Shown here: in pieces, positions 18,272 to 26,910 of the stretch
How the letters are laid out: the number at the start of each line of letters is the position of its first letter
Position numbering within the stretch: the first letter of the stretch is position 1
Origin: Chloroflexota bacterium
GTDB lineage: Bacteria; Chloroflexota; Dehalococcoidia; Lucifugimonadales; UBA3495
NCBI GenBank assembly: GCA_002721995.1
Contig: PBMF01000025.1
Span: forward strand, 120,964-184,963
Length of the DNA: 64,000 nucleotides
Direction of reading: 5' to 3'
Program-made: the position numbers and the translations under genes
Notes under the pieces: generated by a model
Databases searched by the model: none
The model's input: only the letters and a program-made list of their open reading frames with translations
Told to the model about the DNA's origin: nothing

Positions 18272-18335
18272 CAGTCTCTCTAATAAAGAAGGCTGCTAAC
18301 ACTGTAACTTGATTTTCTGGTTCATCGAAAGCCGG

Positions 18336-18364
18336 TTGATTCCTGTTTCGGTCAATCCTATACT
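18336..18364 (+). promoter_or_regulatory. Candidate sigma70 promoter for 18406 gene
   Basis: TTGATT (18336-18341), a 17-bp spacer and TATACT (18359-18364), about 45 bp ahead of the start codon of the TIGR03083-family gene. 4/6 and 5/6 matches to the consensus. Confidence 0.5.
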
Positions 18365-18405
18365 TCTCCCGCCCTGGTTAAGACAACGCCAAAATCCCTG
18401 GGGTA

Positions 18406-19263
18406 ATGATGGTCACATTCGAACAACGGGTCAGCACATTTAGGTCTGAGGCCAAGCGGTTCCAAGAGTATTTGAAGGGCCTCCCGGAAGACGCCTGGGA
18501 CAAGCAGAGCGCCTGCGACGAATGGAAAGTGGCCGACGTGGTGGCCCACCTGGTGGGGAATTCCGAGTTCTATGCCCGGACCGTAACCCAGGGTCTCCAG
18601 GGAAATTCATCTCCGCCGGAAGGCCGGCCCGAGGCTGGAACGGGACACCCGTCGATCAGCTCCGCCTCCCTGGCCAAGTCATCCATCGAAGCCCGGGAGC
18701 GGCTGGGCGACCAGCTCCTGGCCACTTTCATCGAGAAAGACGACGCCCTGGGCGATATCCTGTCTGGCCTCAGTCCCGAAGACCAGGCCAAGCCCTGCTA
18801 CCACCCGGGAAGCATAGTGCCCGCCGGAAATTTCGTGGACCTTCGGTTCAAGGAGATAGTCCTCCACGAATGGGACATAAGGTCCGGCATCGAGGACCAG
18901 GTAACCCTATCGCCCAACAGCCTTGAGTCCATCGTGACCCTTATATGCGAGTCCTTCGCCTCCGGTTCGGTACGCTGGGCGTTCTGGGCGGGGAAGCCAT
19001 TGGAAAAGCCGGTACGGTACCGTTTTGAGGTGAAGGAACCGGTGCTGATCACCGCCGGAATCTTGGTCAGGGGAGACGCATTCCGACTGGAGCTGTCCGC
19101 CCTGGGGCCGGCTGATGTGACCTTCCGCTGCGACACCAACACCTTCGCCCTCATGATGTACGGGCGTATGCCGGTCCAGGCAGCGGTGGAGAGCGGCCAG
19201 CTAGAGGTGGAAGGCGACGCTCAATTGGCCGCCCGCTTCGGCCAGTGGTTCAAAGGCATCTAG
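18406..19263 (+). CDS. TIGR03083 / mycothiol-maleylpyruvate-isomerase-like DinB-fold protein
   Basis: 285-aa protein with an N-terminal four-helix MDMPI/DinB-like domain (FEQRVSTFRSEAKRFQEYL, CDEWKVADVVAHLVGNSEFYAR, later VLHEWDIRSG) and a C-terminal beta domain. His in VAHLVG and in LHEWDIRSG are the usual metal positions. Family members include thiol-dependent isomerases and many proteins of unknown role, most common in Actinobacteria and Chloroflexi. Start at 18406 or the next Met (18409). Transcribed alone from the candidate promoter at 18336-18364. Confidence 0.8.
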   Translation: MMVTFEQRVSTFRSEAKRFQEYLKGLPEDAWDKQSACDEWKVADVVAHLVGNSEFYARTVTQGLQGNSSPPEGRPEAGTGHPSISSASLAKSSIEARERLGDQLLATFIEKDDALGDILSGLSPEDQAKPCYHPGSIVPAGNFVDLRFKEIVLHEWDIRSGIEDQVTLSPNSLESIVTLICESFASGSVRWAFWAGKPLEKPVRYRFEVKEPVLITAGILVRGDAFRLELSALGPADVTFRCDTNTFALMMYGRMPVQAAVESGQLEVEGDAQLAARFGQWFKGI

Positions 19264-19270
19264 GCGCGGT

Positions 19271-19768
19271 TCACTCCGGTGGGGCCAGCCGCTCCAGGGG
19301 CTCTCCGGTCAGCCGGTAGGTAAGCCAGCCGTTCACTTTACGGGCGCCCAGGTTCTCGTAGAACCCGATGGCCGGTTCGTTCCAGTCCAGTACCGACCAC
19401 TCCATCCTGGGGTAGCCCCGCTCCTTGGCCAGGGCGGCGCCGTAGGCCATCAATTGGCGCCCCACGCCGTGGCCCCGCCATTCGGGAAGAACGAAGATGT
19501 CTTCCAGGTAAAGGCTGTTGCGCCCCGAGTAGGTGGAGTAGTGCCGACAGAAAACCGCCATTCCCACCGGTCCGCCATCATCATGGTCGGCGAACACCGC
19601 CTCCGCGTTGGCGTCGGGGCCAAAGAAGGACTCGTGGAGGTTTGCCTCGGTGGCCACAACCTCGTCCGATAGCCTCTCGTAGTCCGCCAGTCCCCTGATG
19701 AATTGGAGTACCAACGCCACGTCTGCGGCTGTGGCCGCGCGGATCTTGATCTTGCTTTCACCGGGCAT
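19271..19768 (-). CDS. GNAT family N-acetyltransferase
   Basis: GNAT acetyltransferase of 165 aa. Motif A (acetyl-CoA pyrophosphate loop) is RGHGVGRQLM, preceded by YLEDIFVLPEW; motif B is seen in VLDWNEPAIGFYENLGA. The pattern resembles diamine/thialysine N-acetyltransferases (SSAT-like). It transfers acetyl to an amine in the cytoplasm; acceptor unknown. Starts three bases after the stop of the upstream enolase-superfamily gene and is therefore co-transcribed with it. It ends only 8 bp from the convergent TIGR03083 gene. Confidence 0.88.
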   Translation of the reverse strand: MPGESKIKIRAATAADVALVLQFIRGLADYERLSDEVVATEANLHESFFGPDANAEAVFADHDDGGPVGMAVFCRHYSTYSGRNSLYLEDIFVLPEWRGHGVGRQLMAYGAALAKERGYPRMEWSVLDWNEPAIGFYENLGARKVNGWLTYRLTGEPLERLAPPE

Positions 19769-19771
19769 GTA

Positions 19772-20890
19772 CTACCCCACCCGGTAGCGGTTCAGCAGGT
19801 CCATATTCAGCTCGTAGCCGATACCCGGTCGGTCGGGGACCGTCACAAAGCCGTCTTCGTCGGGCTTCAAGATGGGCTGGAACATCTCGGCCCGCAGCGG
19901 GTCCACGGCCACGGGATAGTACTCCAGGAACTCGCCGTGGGGGATGGCCGCCGCCAGGGGCAGTTGTAATTCCTGGCAGCCGTGGGGCGCGATGGACACC
20001 CCTCGTTCCGCCGCCAGGTCAGTGATGTCCTTGGCCACATCGTAGCCGGGTACGATGGCCACATCCACGTTCAAGATGGATGCCCCCAGGTGGTCCAGCA
20101 GTGTCTTGAAATGGGCCAGGTGATAGCCGTTCTCCCCGGTGGCGATCTTCACGCTGGAGGCATCGGCCAGCTTGCCGTGACCCTCGTAGTCGTGGATGGG
20201 CAGGGGTTCTTCGAACCAGTAGACGTTGTACTGGGGGAGTTGACGGGCGAACTCCAGGGAGGTGTCCAGGTCCAGTGCGCAGTTGGCGTCAACCATCAGG
20301 GTGATGTCGTCGCCGATGGCCTTGCGGGAGGCCTCCACCCGGCGCATGTCTCCGGCAACGCCCACGTTGGGGTCGCCGATCTTGATCTTCACCGCGGAGG
20401 CGTGCATCTCCTCGACGTTGAAGCGCACCTCCTCTTGCAGTTCCTCCAGGCCCTTGCCCTCGGCGTAGTAGCCGCCGGCGATGTAGGTGCGGATGCGGCT
20501 CTGCGCCCCGCCCAGCATCTGGTGGATGGACTGGCCCAGGGCCTTGCCCTTGATGTCCCAGCAGGCGATGTTGATGGCCGCCAGCACCTGGGTATGGATT
20601 CCTCCGATGCCCAGTATCTTGATCAGCTTCTCGCCCAGGTCGGCGGCGATGGAGCGTGTGTCCATGGGGTCGCGGCCGATGAGCAAGGGGCGGAAGTAAT
20701 CGGCGTAGCCGGGGAACAGGTTCAGGGGGCGTTCGGCGGCGGTGCCGCCGTTCCAGCCGTAGCCGGTGATGCCCTCGTCGGTCTCCACCGTGATCTTGTG
20801 GAGCCGGCCCGGCCCGTAGAAATGTCCTCCGTTCCAGATGCCGGGGCGCTCCCACTCAAATACTTCGCTCTTGATGTCGGTAATCTTCAT
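19772..20890 (-). CDS. Mandelate racemase / enolase-superfamily dehydratase
   Basis: Enolase-superfamily enzyme of 372 aa, mandelate-racemase subgroup. Seen: capping domain with IKSEVFEW and the GYGWNGG loop; KxK-type base in VKIKIG; metal ligands Asp in LMVDANCAL, Glu in WFEEPLP and Glu in IATGEN; His in IAPHG as second base. This set fits sugar-acid dehydratases that remove water from a carboxylate alpha-proton donor. GAGGAAG precedes the ATG at 20890. Expanded enolase-superfamily paralogues are a known trait of SAR202 genomes. Operonic with the downstream GNAT gene. Confidence 0.9.
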   Translation of the reverse strand: MKITDIKSEVFEWERPGIWNGGHFYGPGRLHKITVETDEGITGYGWNGGTAAERPLNLFPGYADYFRPLLIGRDPMDTRSIAADLGEKLIKILGIGGIHTQVLAAINIACWDIKGKALGQSIHQMLGGAQSRIRTYIAGGYYAEGKGLEELQEEVRFNVEEMHASAVKIKIGDPNVGVAGDMRRVEASRKAIGDDITLMVDANCALDLDTSLEFARQLPQYNVYWFEEPLPIHDYEGHGKLADASSVKIATGENGYHLAHFKTLLDHLGASILNVDVAIVPGYDVAKDITDLAAERGVSIAPHGCQELQLPLAAAIPHGEFLEYYPVAVDPLRAEMFQPILKPDEDGFVTVPDRPGIGYELNMDLLNRYRVG

Positions 20891-21089
20891 ATCGGGCTGA
20901 TTCTTCCTCAGGTTCGGGTTGAGGGCGTTACGGCACGTCCATCCGCCGCAGGCGCCGCACGCTCAGCAACCAAAATACCACGGTTACGGCAGACGCGCCG
21001 ACTATGGGCCTCGCCGGTCATTGACTTGCTTCCCATCTCAGACCATAGTGCACCAAAGCTATCTAGGCGCAGATACAGGAGGCGGAGTT

Positions 21090-22061
21090 ATGGCGACACT
21101 GGTGACCGGCGGCACGGGTTTCGTGGGGGCAAACATCGTTAAAGACCTGGCGGACAACGGGCACCAGGTTGTGTGCTTCGATCTGAACGGCCCCGATGAC
21201 CTGATGCACGATTATGTGGGCCGGGACTCGTCCAAGGTGACCTACGTCCAAGGAGACGTGGTCGATCCGGAGTCGGTGGCGCGGCTGGGCAGCGAGCATT
21301 CCATCGACAAGATTATCCACGCGGCGGTCTACACCGTGAACCGGCTGCCCCTGGAGACCCAGCGCAGCCGCGACATAGTGGCCATCAACGTGGAGGGCAC
21401 CGCCAATTTGTTGGAACTGGCCCGTACCCAGCAGGTGACCCGTTTCGTCTATGTCAGTTCGGGCGCGGCCTATGGCTCGGCACTGCCCCGCAACCAGACG
21501 ATGAATGAAACGACGCCGCCGGCCCCGGACAACCTCTACGGCATCACCAAATTCACCAGCGAGATGCTGACACGGCGCTACGGTGAGTTGCACGGACTCT
21601 CCACCGCCAGCGTCCGGCTCAGCACCCCCTATGGCCCAATGGAACGGGTCACCGGCCACCGGGCAGTAATGTCGGTGCTTTACGAATGGACGGGCCAGGC
21701 CGTGCGCGGCGAGGGCATCACCCCCCATGACATGGGCGACGGCCGGGACTATATCTACATCCCCGACATCGCCGACGGTCTCCGCACGGTCTTGGACGCT
21801 CCGTCTCTGCCCCACGGTCTCTACAATCTGACCACCGGGATATGGGTGACCTTCCAGGATATTCTCGACCAGGTTGTGGCGCTTTCGCCGTCGGCACAGG
21901 TGACCGCGCCCGCCGCCGATGAGGATACGGACAGGTACGGCCGGGGACCGCTCTCGGGGCACCGGCTGTTTGAAGACCTGGGCTGGAAACCCAAGTACGA
22001 CTTGAAATCGGGGGTCGCCGCCTATCTGGACTGGCGCAAGTCCGCCAATTTCCTGGACTGA
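21090..22061 (+). CDS. NAD-dependent epimerase/dehydratase (extended SDR)
   Basis: Extended short-chain dehydrogenase of 323 aa. Rossmann motif TGGTGFVGANIV at the N-terminus, acidic residue at the end of beta-2 (CFDLNGPDD) indicating NAD, catalytic Ser/Tyr/Lys as YVSSGAAYG and YGITK. Family acts on nucleotide sugars or UDP-like and sugar-acid substrates by oxidation at C4. The frame is open upstream to 20919, but the ATG at 21090 has AGGAGGCGG before it and starts the Rossmann fold correctly. Followed 86 bp later by a VOC gene on the same strand. Confidence 0.88.
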   Translation: MATLVTGGTGFVGANIVKDLADNGHQVVCFDLNGPDDLMHDYVGRDSSKVTYVQGDVVDPESVARLGSEHSIDKIIHAAVYTVNRLPLETQRSRDIVAINVEGTANLLELARTQQVTRFVYVSSGAAYGSALPRNQTMNETTPPAPDNLYGITKFTSEMLTRRYGELHGLSTASVRLSTPYGPMERVTGHRAVMSVLYEWTGQAVRGEGITPHDMGDGRDYIYIPDIADGLRTVLDAPSLPHGLYNLTTGIWVTFQDILDQVVALSPSAQVTAPAADEDTDRYGRGPLSGHRLFEDLGWKPKYDLKSGVAAYLDWRKSANFLD

Positions 22062-22147
22062 GCCGCGCGACTTTTGACAAAAATCTGGCGTCCCAATAGC
22101 ATTGGCGCCACAGAGAGCAACCACATTTTTAACGGAGGGAACCAGCC

Positions 22148-22597
22148 ATGGAAGCAACAGGAATCTCGCACATAGCCGTCTGCGTCAGCGATATGGAAAA
22201 ATCGTTGGCCTTCTACCGCGACATCCTGGGTATGAAGGTATCCAAGGATGAGATTCAGGACACCAGCACGGGCGGCCTGACCCACACCTACAAGCACAAG
22301 CGCAACACCCGCCGCACGGTTCATATCGGCTGGGGCGCCGAACCCTTCCTGGTGATGACCAGCCACCCAGGCGACCAGGCCGACGGCGGCCCCATCAAGC
22401 TGGACCAGGTGGGCGTCAGCCACCTGTCATTCACCGTGAAGGACGTGCGCGCTCTGGCGGACGAACTCATCGCCAACGGCGTGGAGATCGCCGGCGGCAT
22501 CGAGGCCTTCGCCGACGCCCAGGGTAACGTCCGCACCTTCTTCGCCTTCGACCCCGACGGCATCCTGGTGCAGTTCGACAACGGCGTCGAAGCCTAA
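22148..22597 (+). CDS. VOC family protein (3)
   Basis: VOC-superfamily protein of 149 aa: first module SHIAVCVSDMEKSLAFYRDILG, second module VSHLSFTVKDVRALADEL and closing FFAFDPDGILVQFDNG. His in ISHIAV and VSHLSF are metal-ligand positions, but the usual last Glu is a Gln (LVQFD), which may change or lose metal binding. GGAGGGAACCAGCC precedes the ATG. Followed by a strong intrinsic terminator. Confidence 0.84.
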   Translation: MEATGISHIAVCVSDMEKSLAFYRDILGMKVSKDEIQDTSTGGLTHTYKHKRNTRRTVHIGWGAEPFLVMTSHPGDQADGGPIKLDQVGVSHLSFTVKDVRALADELIANGVEIAGGIEAFADAQGNVRTFFAFDPDGILVQFDNGVEA

Positions 22598-22615
22598 CCT
22601 CAAAGGACCACCCGC

Positions 22616-22664
22616 GACAAAAGGGACGCCGGGAACCATTTCCGGTGTCTCTTTTGTCTTTTCG
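22616..22664 (+). terminator. Intrinsic terminator after VOC gene
   Basis: Long stem ACAAAAGGGACGCCGG against CCGGTGTCTCTTTTGT with one mismatch and bulge, followed by CTTTTC. It starts 19 bp after the VOC stop codon. Confidence 0.85.
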
Positions 22665-22796
22665 CCGCCGCCCCTGCCTGATGCAATTGCACTAGGCGGA
22701 TGGTCCATACGCATCTGTCCGCTTCATTCACGCCTCCCTACACTTGGAAATTAGTAGCTGGAACAAGCTCTATGAGCAGGTATTTTGGGAAGGAGA

Positions 22797-23984
22797 ATGA
22801 TGGCAGAGCAGAATATCATGGCCGACCACAGGATGAAGTTCGGCGTGTTCATGGCGCCCTTTCACCGCATCGGCGAAAACCCTACTCTGGCCTTGGACCG
22901 GGACCTGGAACTACTCCAGTGGCTGGATGTGCTGGGGTACGACGAGGCCTACATCGGGGAGCACCACAGCGCCGGCTGGGAGACCATCGCCTCGCCGGAG
23001 GTGTTCATCTCCACGGCTGCCGAGCGCACCCGGCACATCAAGCTGGGCACCGGGGTGATCAGTCTCCCTTACCACCACCCGTATATGGTGGCCAACCGCA
23101 TGGTGCTTCTGGACCACCTGACCAAGGGGCGGGTGATTCTGGGCGTCGGCCCCGGCGCCCTCACCTCGGACGCCGTAATGCTGGGAATCGAACCGGCCCG
23201 GCAGCGGGAGATGATGGACGAGTCCTTGGACGTGATCATGCGTCTGTTCACCGAGACCGAGCCCCTGTCACATCAGAGCGATTGGTTCACGCTGAACGAG
23301 GCCACCCTGCAGCTCAGGCCCTACCAGCAGCCCCACATCCCCGTGGCCGTGGCCTCTGCCCAGTCACCGGCCGGACCCAGGCTGGCAGGCCGGCACGGGG
23401 CGGCCATGATCTCCCTGAGCGTACCCCGGGACACGGTCAGGCGCACTAGCCTGGCAGAGCTGTGGGCCATCGCCGAGGAGACGGCGGCGGAGAACGGCAA
23501 GACCGTCCGCCGGGAGGACTGGTAACTGGTCATTCCCTGCCATCTGGCCGAGACCCGGGAACAGGCCATTGAAGATGTTAGAGAGGGCGGCGGCCGGTTG
23601 ATCAAAGAGTACTTCGGCGGGATTCTGGGCAACGATACCCCCGACGTCCCACCCAACGAGGTGGTGGACTTCATGGTGGCGAACCACCAGTGGATCGTGG
23701 GGACGCCCGATGACGCCGTCGCCGCCATCAATAGACTGCAGGAGATAAGCGGCGGGTTCGGTGGGTTAATGGTCCTGGTTGCCGACTGGACGACCAGGGA
23801 TAAGGTACTTCACAGCTACGAGCTCCTGGCACGTTACGTCTTCCCCCACTTCCAGGGCACGTTGGCCGGCATCAAGACCACCGCCCGTTGGGCCAGCGAG
23901 CGGAAAGAGGTGATGCAGGGTGGCCGCCTGGCCGGTTTGAAGCGGGCCGACGAGCTCTACTATGATGGGAAAAACCGTAACTAG
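22797..23984 (+). pseudogene. LLM-class monooxygenase (4) with in-frame TAA
   Basis: Luciferase-like monooxygenase of about 395 codons: MKFGVFMAPFHRIGENP, EAYIGEHHSAGWE, IKLGTGVISLPYHHP and GRVILGVGPGAL are typical. The frame is interrupted once, by TAA at 23523-23525 after REDW; on both sides the same frame encodes family-like sequence (LVIPCHLAETREQAIEDV and beyond), so only one codon is defective. AAGGAG precedes the ATG at 22797/22800. A truncated 243-aa product would lack the last barrel strands. Either a young pseudogene or a readthrough/assembly artefact. Confidence 0.8.
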
Positions 23985-24036
23985 AGTCTCGCCGGGCACT
24001 CCCCTGAGACGCTAGGGTGTGGTCCTGATCAGCCTT

Positions 24037-24074
24037 GAACACCCGGGGCCTGCATCGGGGTCCGGGTGTTTTGT
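24037..24074 (+). terminator. Intrinsic terminator after LLM pseudogene
   Basis: Stem AACACCCGG/CCGGGTGTT with an internal GGCC/GGGGT loop, followed by TTGTTG. It lies 52 bp after the gene end. Confidence 0.75.
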
Positions 24075-24214
24075 TGCCCTTTGGATTGGACAGGTCTTCA
24101 GAAGGGCGTTACCATTCTTCAGGCCCTCTGGCACGCCTACGGCCAACCCCCACCTTCCAAAGGCGGTCTCCAAGATTTGATGGCGTACAACCCGTCTCCC
24201 CGGTCTTTTTAGAG

Positions 24215-25444
24215 TTGAGGCTCGCCGTAAAACTTGGCGGGGCTGCCACTCCCCTCTCGTTACTCCGCCAGCGCAATTTCGGGCTGGTCTGGTCAGCCAT
24301 AACCCTGGCACACCTGGGCGCTCAGATGGAGACCCTGGTGGTGGTCTGGTACGTGCTGAATCTCACCGATTCCCCTTTCTTGGTGGGTCTCACCGCCACA
24401 GCCCGGTTGGGGTTCAATTTCCTGGCCCTCTTCGCCGGGGCCACTGCAGACCTGGTCCCCAGGAGAATCCTTCTTGCGATTGTCCAGTTCATCATGGCCG
24501 GCCTGTCGGTCATCATGCTGACCCTGATAGCCACCGGCTTGATGGAAGTGTGGATGGTATTCGCCATAACCCTTGCGGTTGGTCTGGTGCGCATATTCCA
24601 GATGCCGACAGCCCAATCCCTGGCGGTGGACAGCGTGGAACCGGAACGCACCTCCAACGCCATCGCTCTGGCCAGCGCCGGCATGAATATCGCCCTTCTG
24701 GCCGGGCCGCTGCTGGGAGGAATCCTTTTCGACCTGGTCGGCCCGGACGGCGCCTACGTGCTGGTTGCCGGCTTCTATGGAGTGAGCGGACTGGCGGCGC
24801 TGGGCGTCGGCAAGACCCGGGTGACCGTGCCGGAAAAACGGGAATCCGTCCTCTCCACCGTGAAACAGGGCTTGAAATACGTGAAAGGGGAGCAGCTCCT
24901 CTGGGCGGCATTGGTGGTGGCCGTCATCATCAATATCACGGGCTTCTCCTTCCACACCACCATGCTGCCCATATTCGCCCGGGACGTGCTGGACCGGGAT
25001 TCGGTGGGCCTGGGGATACTGATCTCGTGCTTTGGCGGCGGGGCATTGATCGGCTCGGTCATCTGGGCGTCGATACCCAACCTGCGTCACGCCGGAATCC
25101 TGTGTGTCCTGTCGGTCATCGGCTGGCACGGCACGATGATAGTGTTCGCCGCCTCCACGAACTTTGTCCTTTCCGCCGGCATCTTGGTGCTCACCGGGAC
25201 CATGTTCTCATCCACTCTGGTGCTGATACTGACGGCGTTGATGCAGACGGCGATGCCGGAATACAGAGGCCGGATCATGGGCCTCCGGACTCTGGCCATC
25301 TACGCCCACGCCTTTGGGAGTCTGGCCGCGGGAGCGGTCGCAGGCTGGGTTGGGGCGCCGGCCACTGCCACCATCAGTGGTTCCCTGGGTATCGCGATGG
25401 TAATCACCCTGGCCCTCATCGCTCCCAAGTTCCGCCGGTTCTAG
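24215..25444 (+). CDS. MFS transporter, DHA3 type (2)
   Basis: Twelve-TM major facilitator of about 409 aa. LLRQRNFGLVWSAITLAHLG and VVVWYVLNLTDSPFLVGL match the MFS_3 exporter pattern shared with the carrier at 5.4 kb. The frame is open to 24035, but the part before about 24215 is Arg/Pro-rich and not membrane-like, so the start is uncertain. The TTG at 24215 (or a rare codon nearby) is my choice, and there is no good Shine-Dalgarno. Ends 14 bp from the convergent peptidase gene. Substrate unknown. Confidence 0.82.
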   Translation: MRLAVKLGGAATPLSLLRQRNFGLVWSAITLAHLGAQMETLVVVWYVLNLTDSPFLVGLTATARLGFNFLALFAGATADLVPRRILLAIVQFIMAGLSVIMLTLIATGLMEVWMVFAITLAVGLVRIFQMPTAQSLAVDSVEPERTSNAIALASAGMNIALLAGPLLGGILFDLVGPDGAYVLVAGFYGVSGLAALGVGKTRVTVPEKRESVLSTVKQGLKYVKGEQLLWAALVVAVIINITGFSFHTTMLPIFARDVLDRDSVGLGILISCFGGGALIGSVIWASIPNLRHAGILCVLSVIGWHGTMIVFAASTNFVLSAGILVLTGTMFSSTLVLILTALMQTAMPEYRGRIMGLRTLAIYAHAFGSLAAGAVAGWVGAPATATISGSLGIAMVITLALIAPKFRRF

Positions 25445-25458
25445 GCGTTTCTGGTGGT

Positions 25459-26163
25459 CTAGACCATCGCCCAGAGCGGTACGGAGGACGATTCTTTCCT
25501 CACCCTGACCGCCGTAGCCCTGGCGTTGGGTTCAAAGGTTTCCAGCAGCCGCCAAAACCTGTCCGAATGGTTGAGCTGCCGCACGTGGCAGAGCTCGTGG
25601 ACCAACACATACCTGGCCATATCCTCAGGGAGAAAGAGGAGGTTGCGGTTGAGGCTGATGGATTTCTCTGCCGAGCAGCTGCCCCATTTGGTCCTTTGGC
25701 GCCGGACACCCACCCGGGTGAAGGGCAGCCCGAGTTCGAAACTAAGGTTGTTCAGCCACGGGACCAGCGTCTCTTTGGCCCGTTTCTGGATCCATTGGTT
25801 CAGGCCATCGGCCACTTCCTGGGGCGCGGATGACGGCCCGCTGACCAACAGTTCCCCGGGATCTTTTTCAGTGACACGCAGCTTGCCGTCGGAGGACTGC
25901 CGGTAGCTAACCCGCCAAGACTGGTTCAGGAGACGGAGTTGGATGTTGTCCGGTCTTTTCAGCTCTTTGACCGGGCCGACTTTCTCCAAAGTCCTCACGA
26001 TCCAGTCCAGTTTGGAATGGACAAGACCGGGGATGTCAGAGCGGCGGAACCGGACCGGGACCACGACTTCCACTCCGGCATGGGACGACACCTTGATGGT
26101 GACCCTTCTGGCCCGTTTATTCGGGCGTACGCTGTATTCGGGTAGCCGCTCAGCCTGACTCAT
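25459..26163 (-). CDS. YgjP-like (M48/SprT-type) zinc metallopeptidase domain protein
   Basis: YgjP/DUF45-type protein of 234 aa. The zinc motif HELCH lies in VLVHELCHVRQLNHSDRFW near residue 190, with the third ligand His a few residues later; the preceding KWGSCS segment is diagnostic of the family. The N-terminal half is a basic beta-rich region. Predicted soluble metallopeptidase; true substrates of this family are poorly known. Stop lies 14 bp from the convergent MFS gene. A strong terminator of the upstream VOC gene (26182-26212) separates it from that unit, so it needs its own promoter. Confidence 0.86.
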   Translation of the reverse strand: MSQAERLPEYSVRPNKRARRVTIKVSSHAGVEVVVPVRFRRSDIPGLVHSKLDWIVRTLEKVGPVKELKRPDNIQLRLLNQSWRVSYRQSSDGKLRVTEKDPGELLVSGPSSAPQEVADGLNQWIQKRAKETLVPWLNNLSFELGLPFTRVGVRRQRTKWGSCSAEKSISLNRNLLFLPEDMARYVLVHELCHVRQLNHSDRFWRLLETFEPNARATAVRVRKESSSVPLWAMV

Positions 26164-26181
26164 CTCCCCTGATCACCCCAC

Positions 26182-26212
26182 AAAAAAGGCGGCCAATCGC
26201 CGATTGGCCGCC
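26182..26212 (-). terminator. Strong intrinsic terminator of VOC gene (4)
   Basis: Perfect 11-bp stem GGCGGCCAATC/GATTGGCCGCC with a 3-nt loop and TTTTTT on the minus strand, just past the stop of the VOC gene at 26239. Confidence 0.9.
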
Positions 26213-26238
26213 CTAAAATCTCGCTCCAGTACCGGGTC

Positions 26239-26676
26239 CTAGTAGTGGCGGAGCTCCACCACGTTGTCGTCTGGATCATAGATGTAAAGGGATATGCCGT
26301 CTCCGTGGGAGCCCCAGCGTTTGCCGGGCCCTGCCTGTATCCCGACGCCCATGGCCTCGAACTTGGCTTTCAGCTCTTCCATGTTGGTGGGCTCTATGAC
26401 CATGCAAAAATGATCCTGGTTTTTGATTCCGTCCCTGGGGATGGGTTCCTGGTCCGACCCAAAGAAGTCGATAATGGTATCGGCGTTGATCCGTGCGGAT
26501 GGGAAGCGGATTTCTCCAGACCGCCATTGCTCCACCCGTTCGGCTTTGAGGCCCAAGACTTCCGTATAGAATTTTAGAGAGGCCTCCACGTCCTTGTTCC
26601 GCAAGACTATATGGTCCATCTCTGTGATCTTGACCAGCGCTTGGGTTTGCACTGATGTCTGGGTGTCTGTGGCCAT
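26239..26676 (-). CDS. VOC family protein (4)
   Basis: VOC-superfamily protein of 145 aa: first module ITEMDHIVLRNKDVEASLKFYTEVLG, second module around QDHFCMVIEPTNMEELKAKF, and final YIYDPDDNVVELRHY with the usual metal Glu. His in MDHIVL, His in DHFCMV and the late Glu form a complete ligand set, unlike VOC (3). AGGAGG precedes the ATG at 26676 with ideal spacing. Monocistronic, ended by a strong terminator. Confidence 0.87.
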   Translation of the reverse strand: MATDTQTSVQTQALVKITEMDHIVLRNKDVEASLKFYTEVLGLKAERVEQWRSGEIRFPSARINADTIIDFFGSDQEPIPRDGIKNQDHFCMVIEPTNMEELKAKFEAMGVGIQAGPGKRWGSHGDGISLYIYDPDDNVVELRHY

Positions 26677-26910
26677 TGGAGCCTCCTAAGTGCACTTCAA
26701 TTTGTCAGGTTTGGGGTAAGTATACATGCCGAATGGGCCGAGCAACACAGGCTGGGGCCTCCGTCCGCAGGCATCAGGCGAGCCCTGTCATGGGTTTTTC
26801 ATGCGAATTTATATCGTTTCCTTTACTTTTCGCTTTGTCCGGATGTGATAATCATATTCCGTTGGGGAATTTGCCATCACCGGATCGAATAGTATAGCGT
26901 TGCAAGGGTT

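Noticed and set aside
19982-21142. 386-codon plus-strand frame opposite the enolase-superfamily gene
   Set aside because: Shadow frame of the dehydratase; no Shine-Dalgarno and no family signature.
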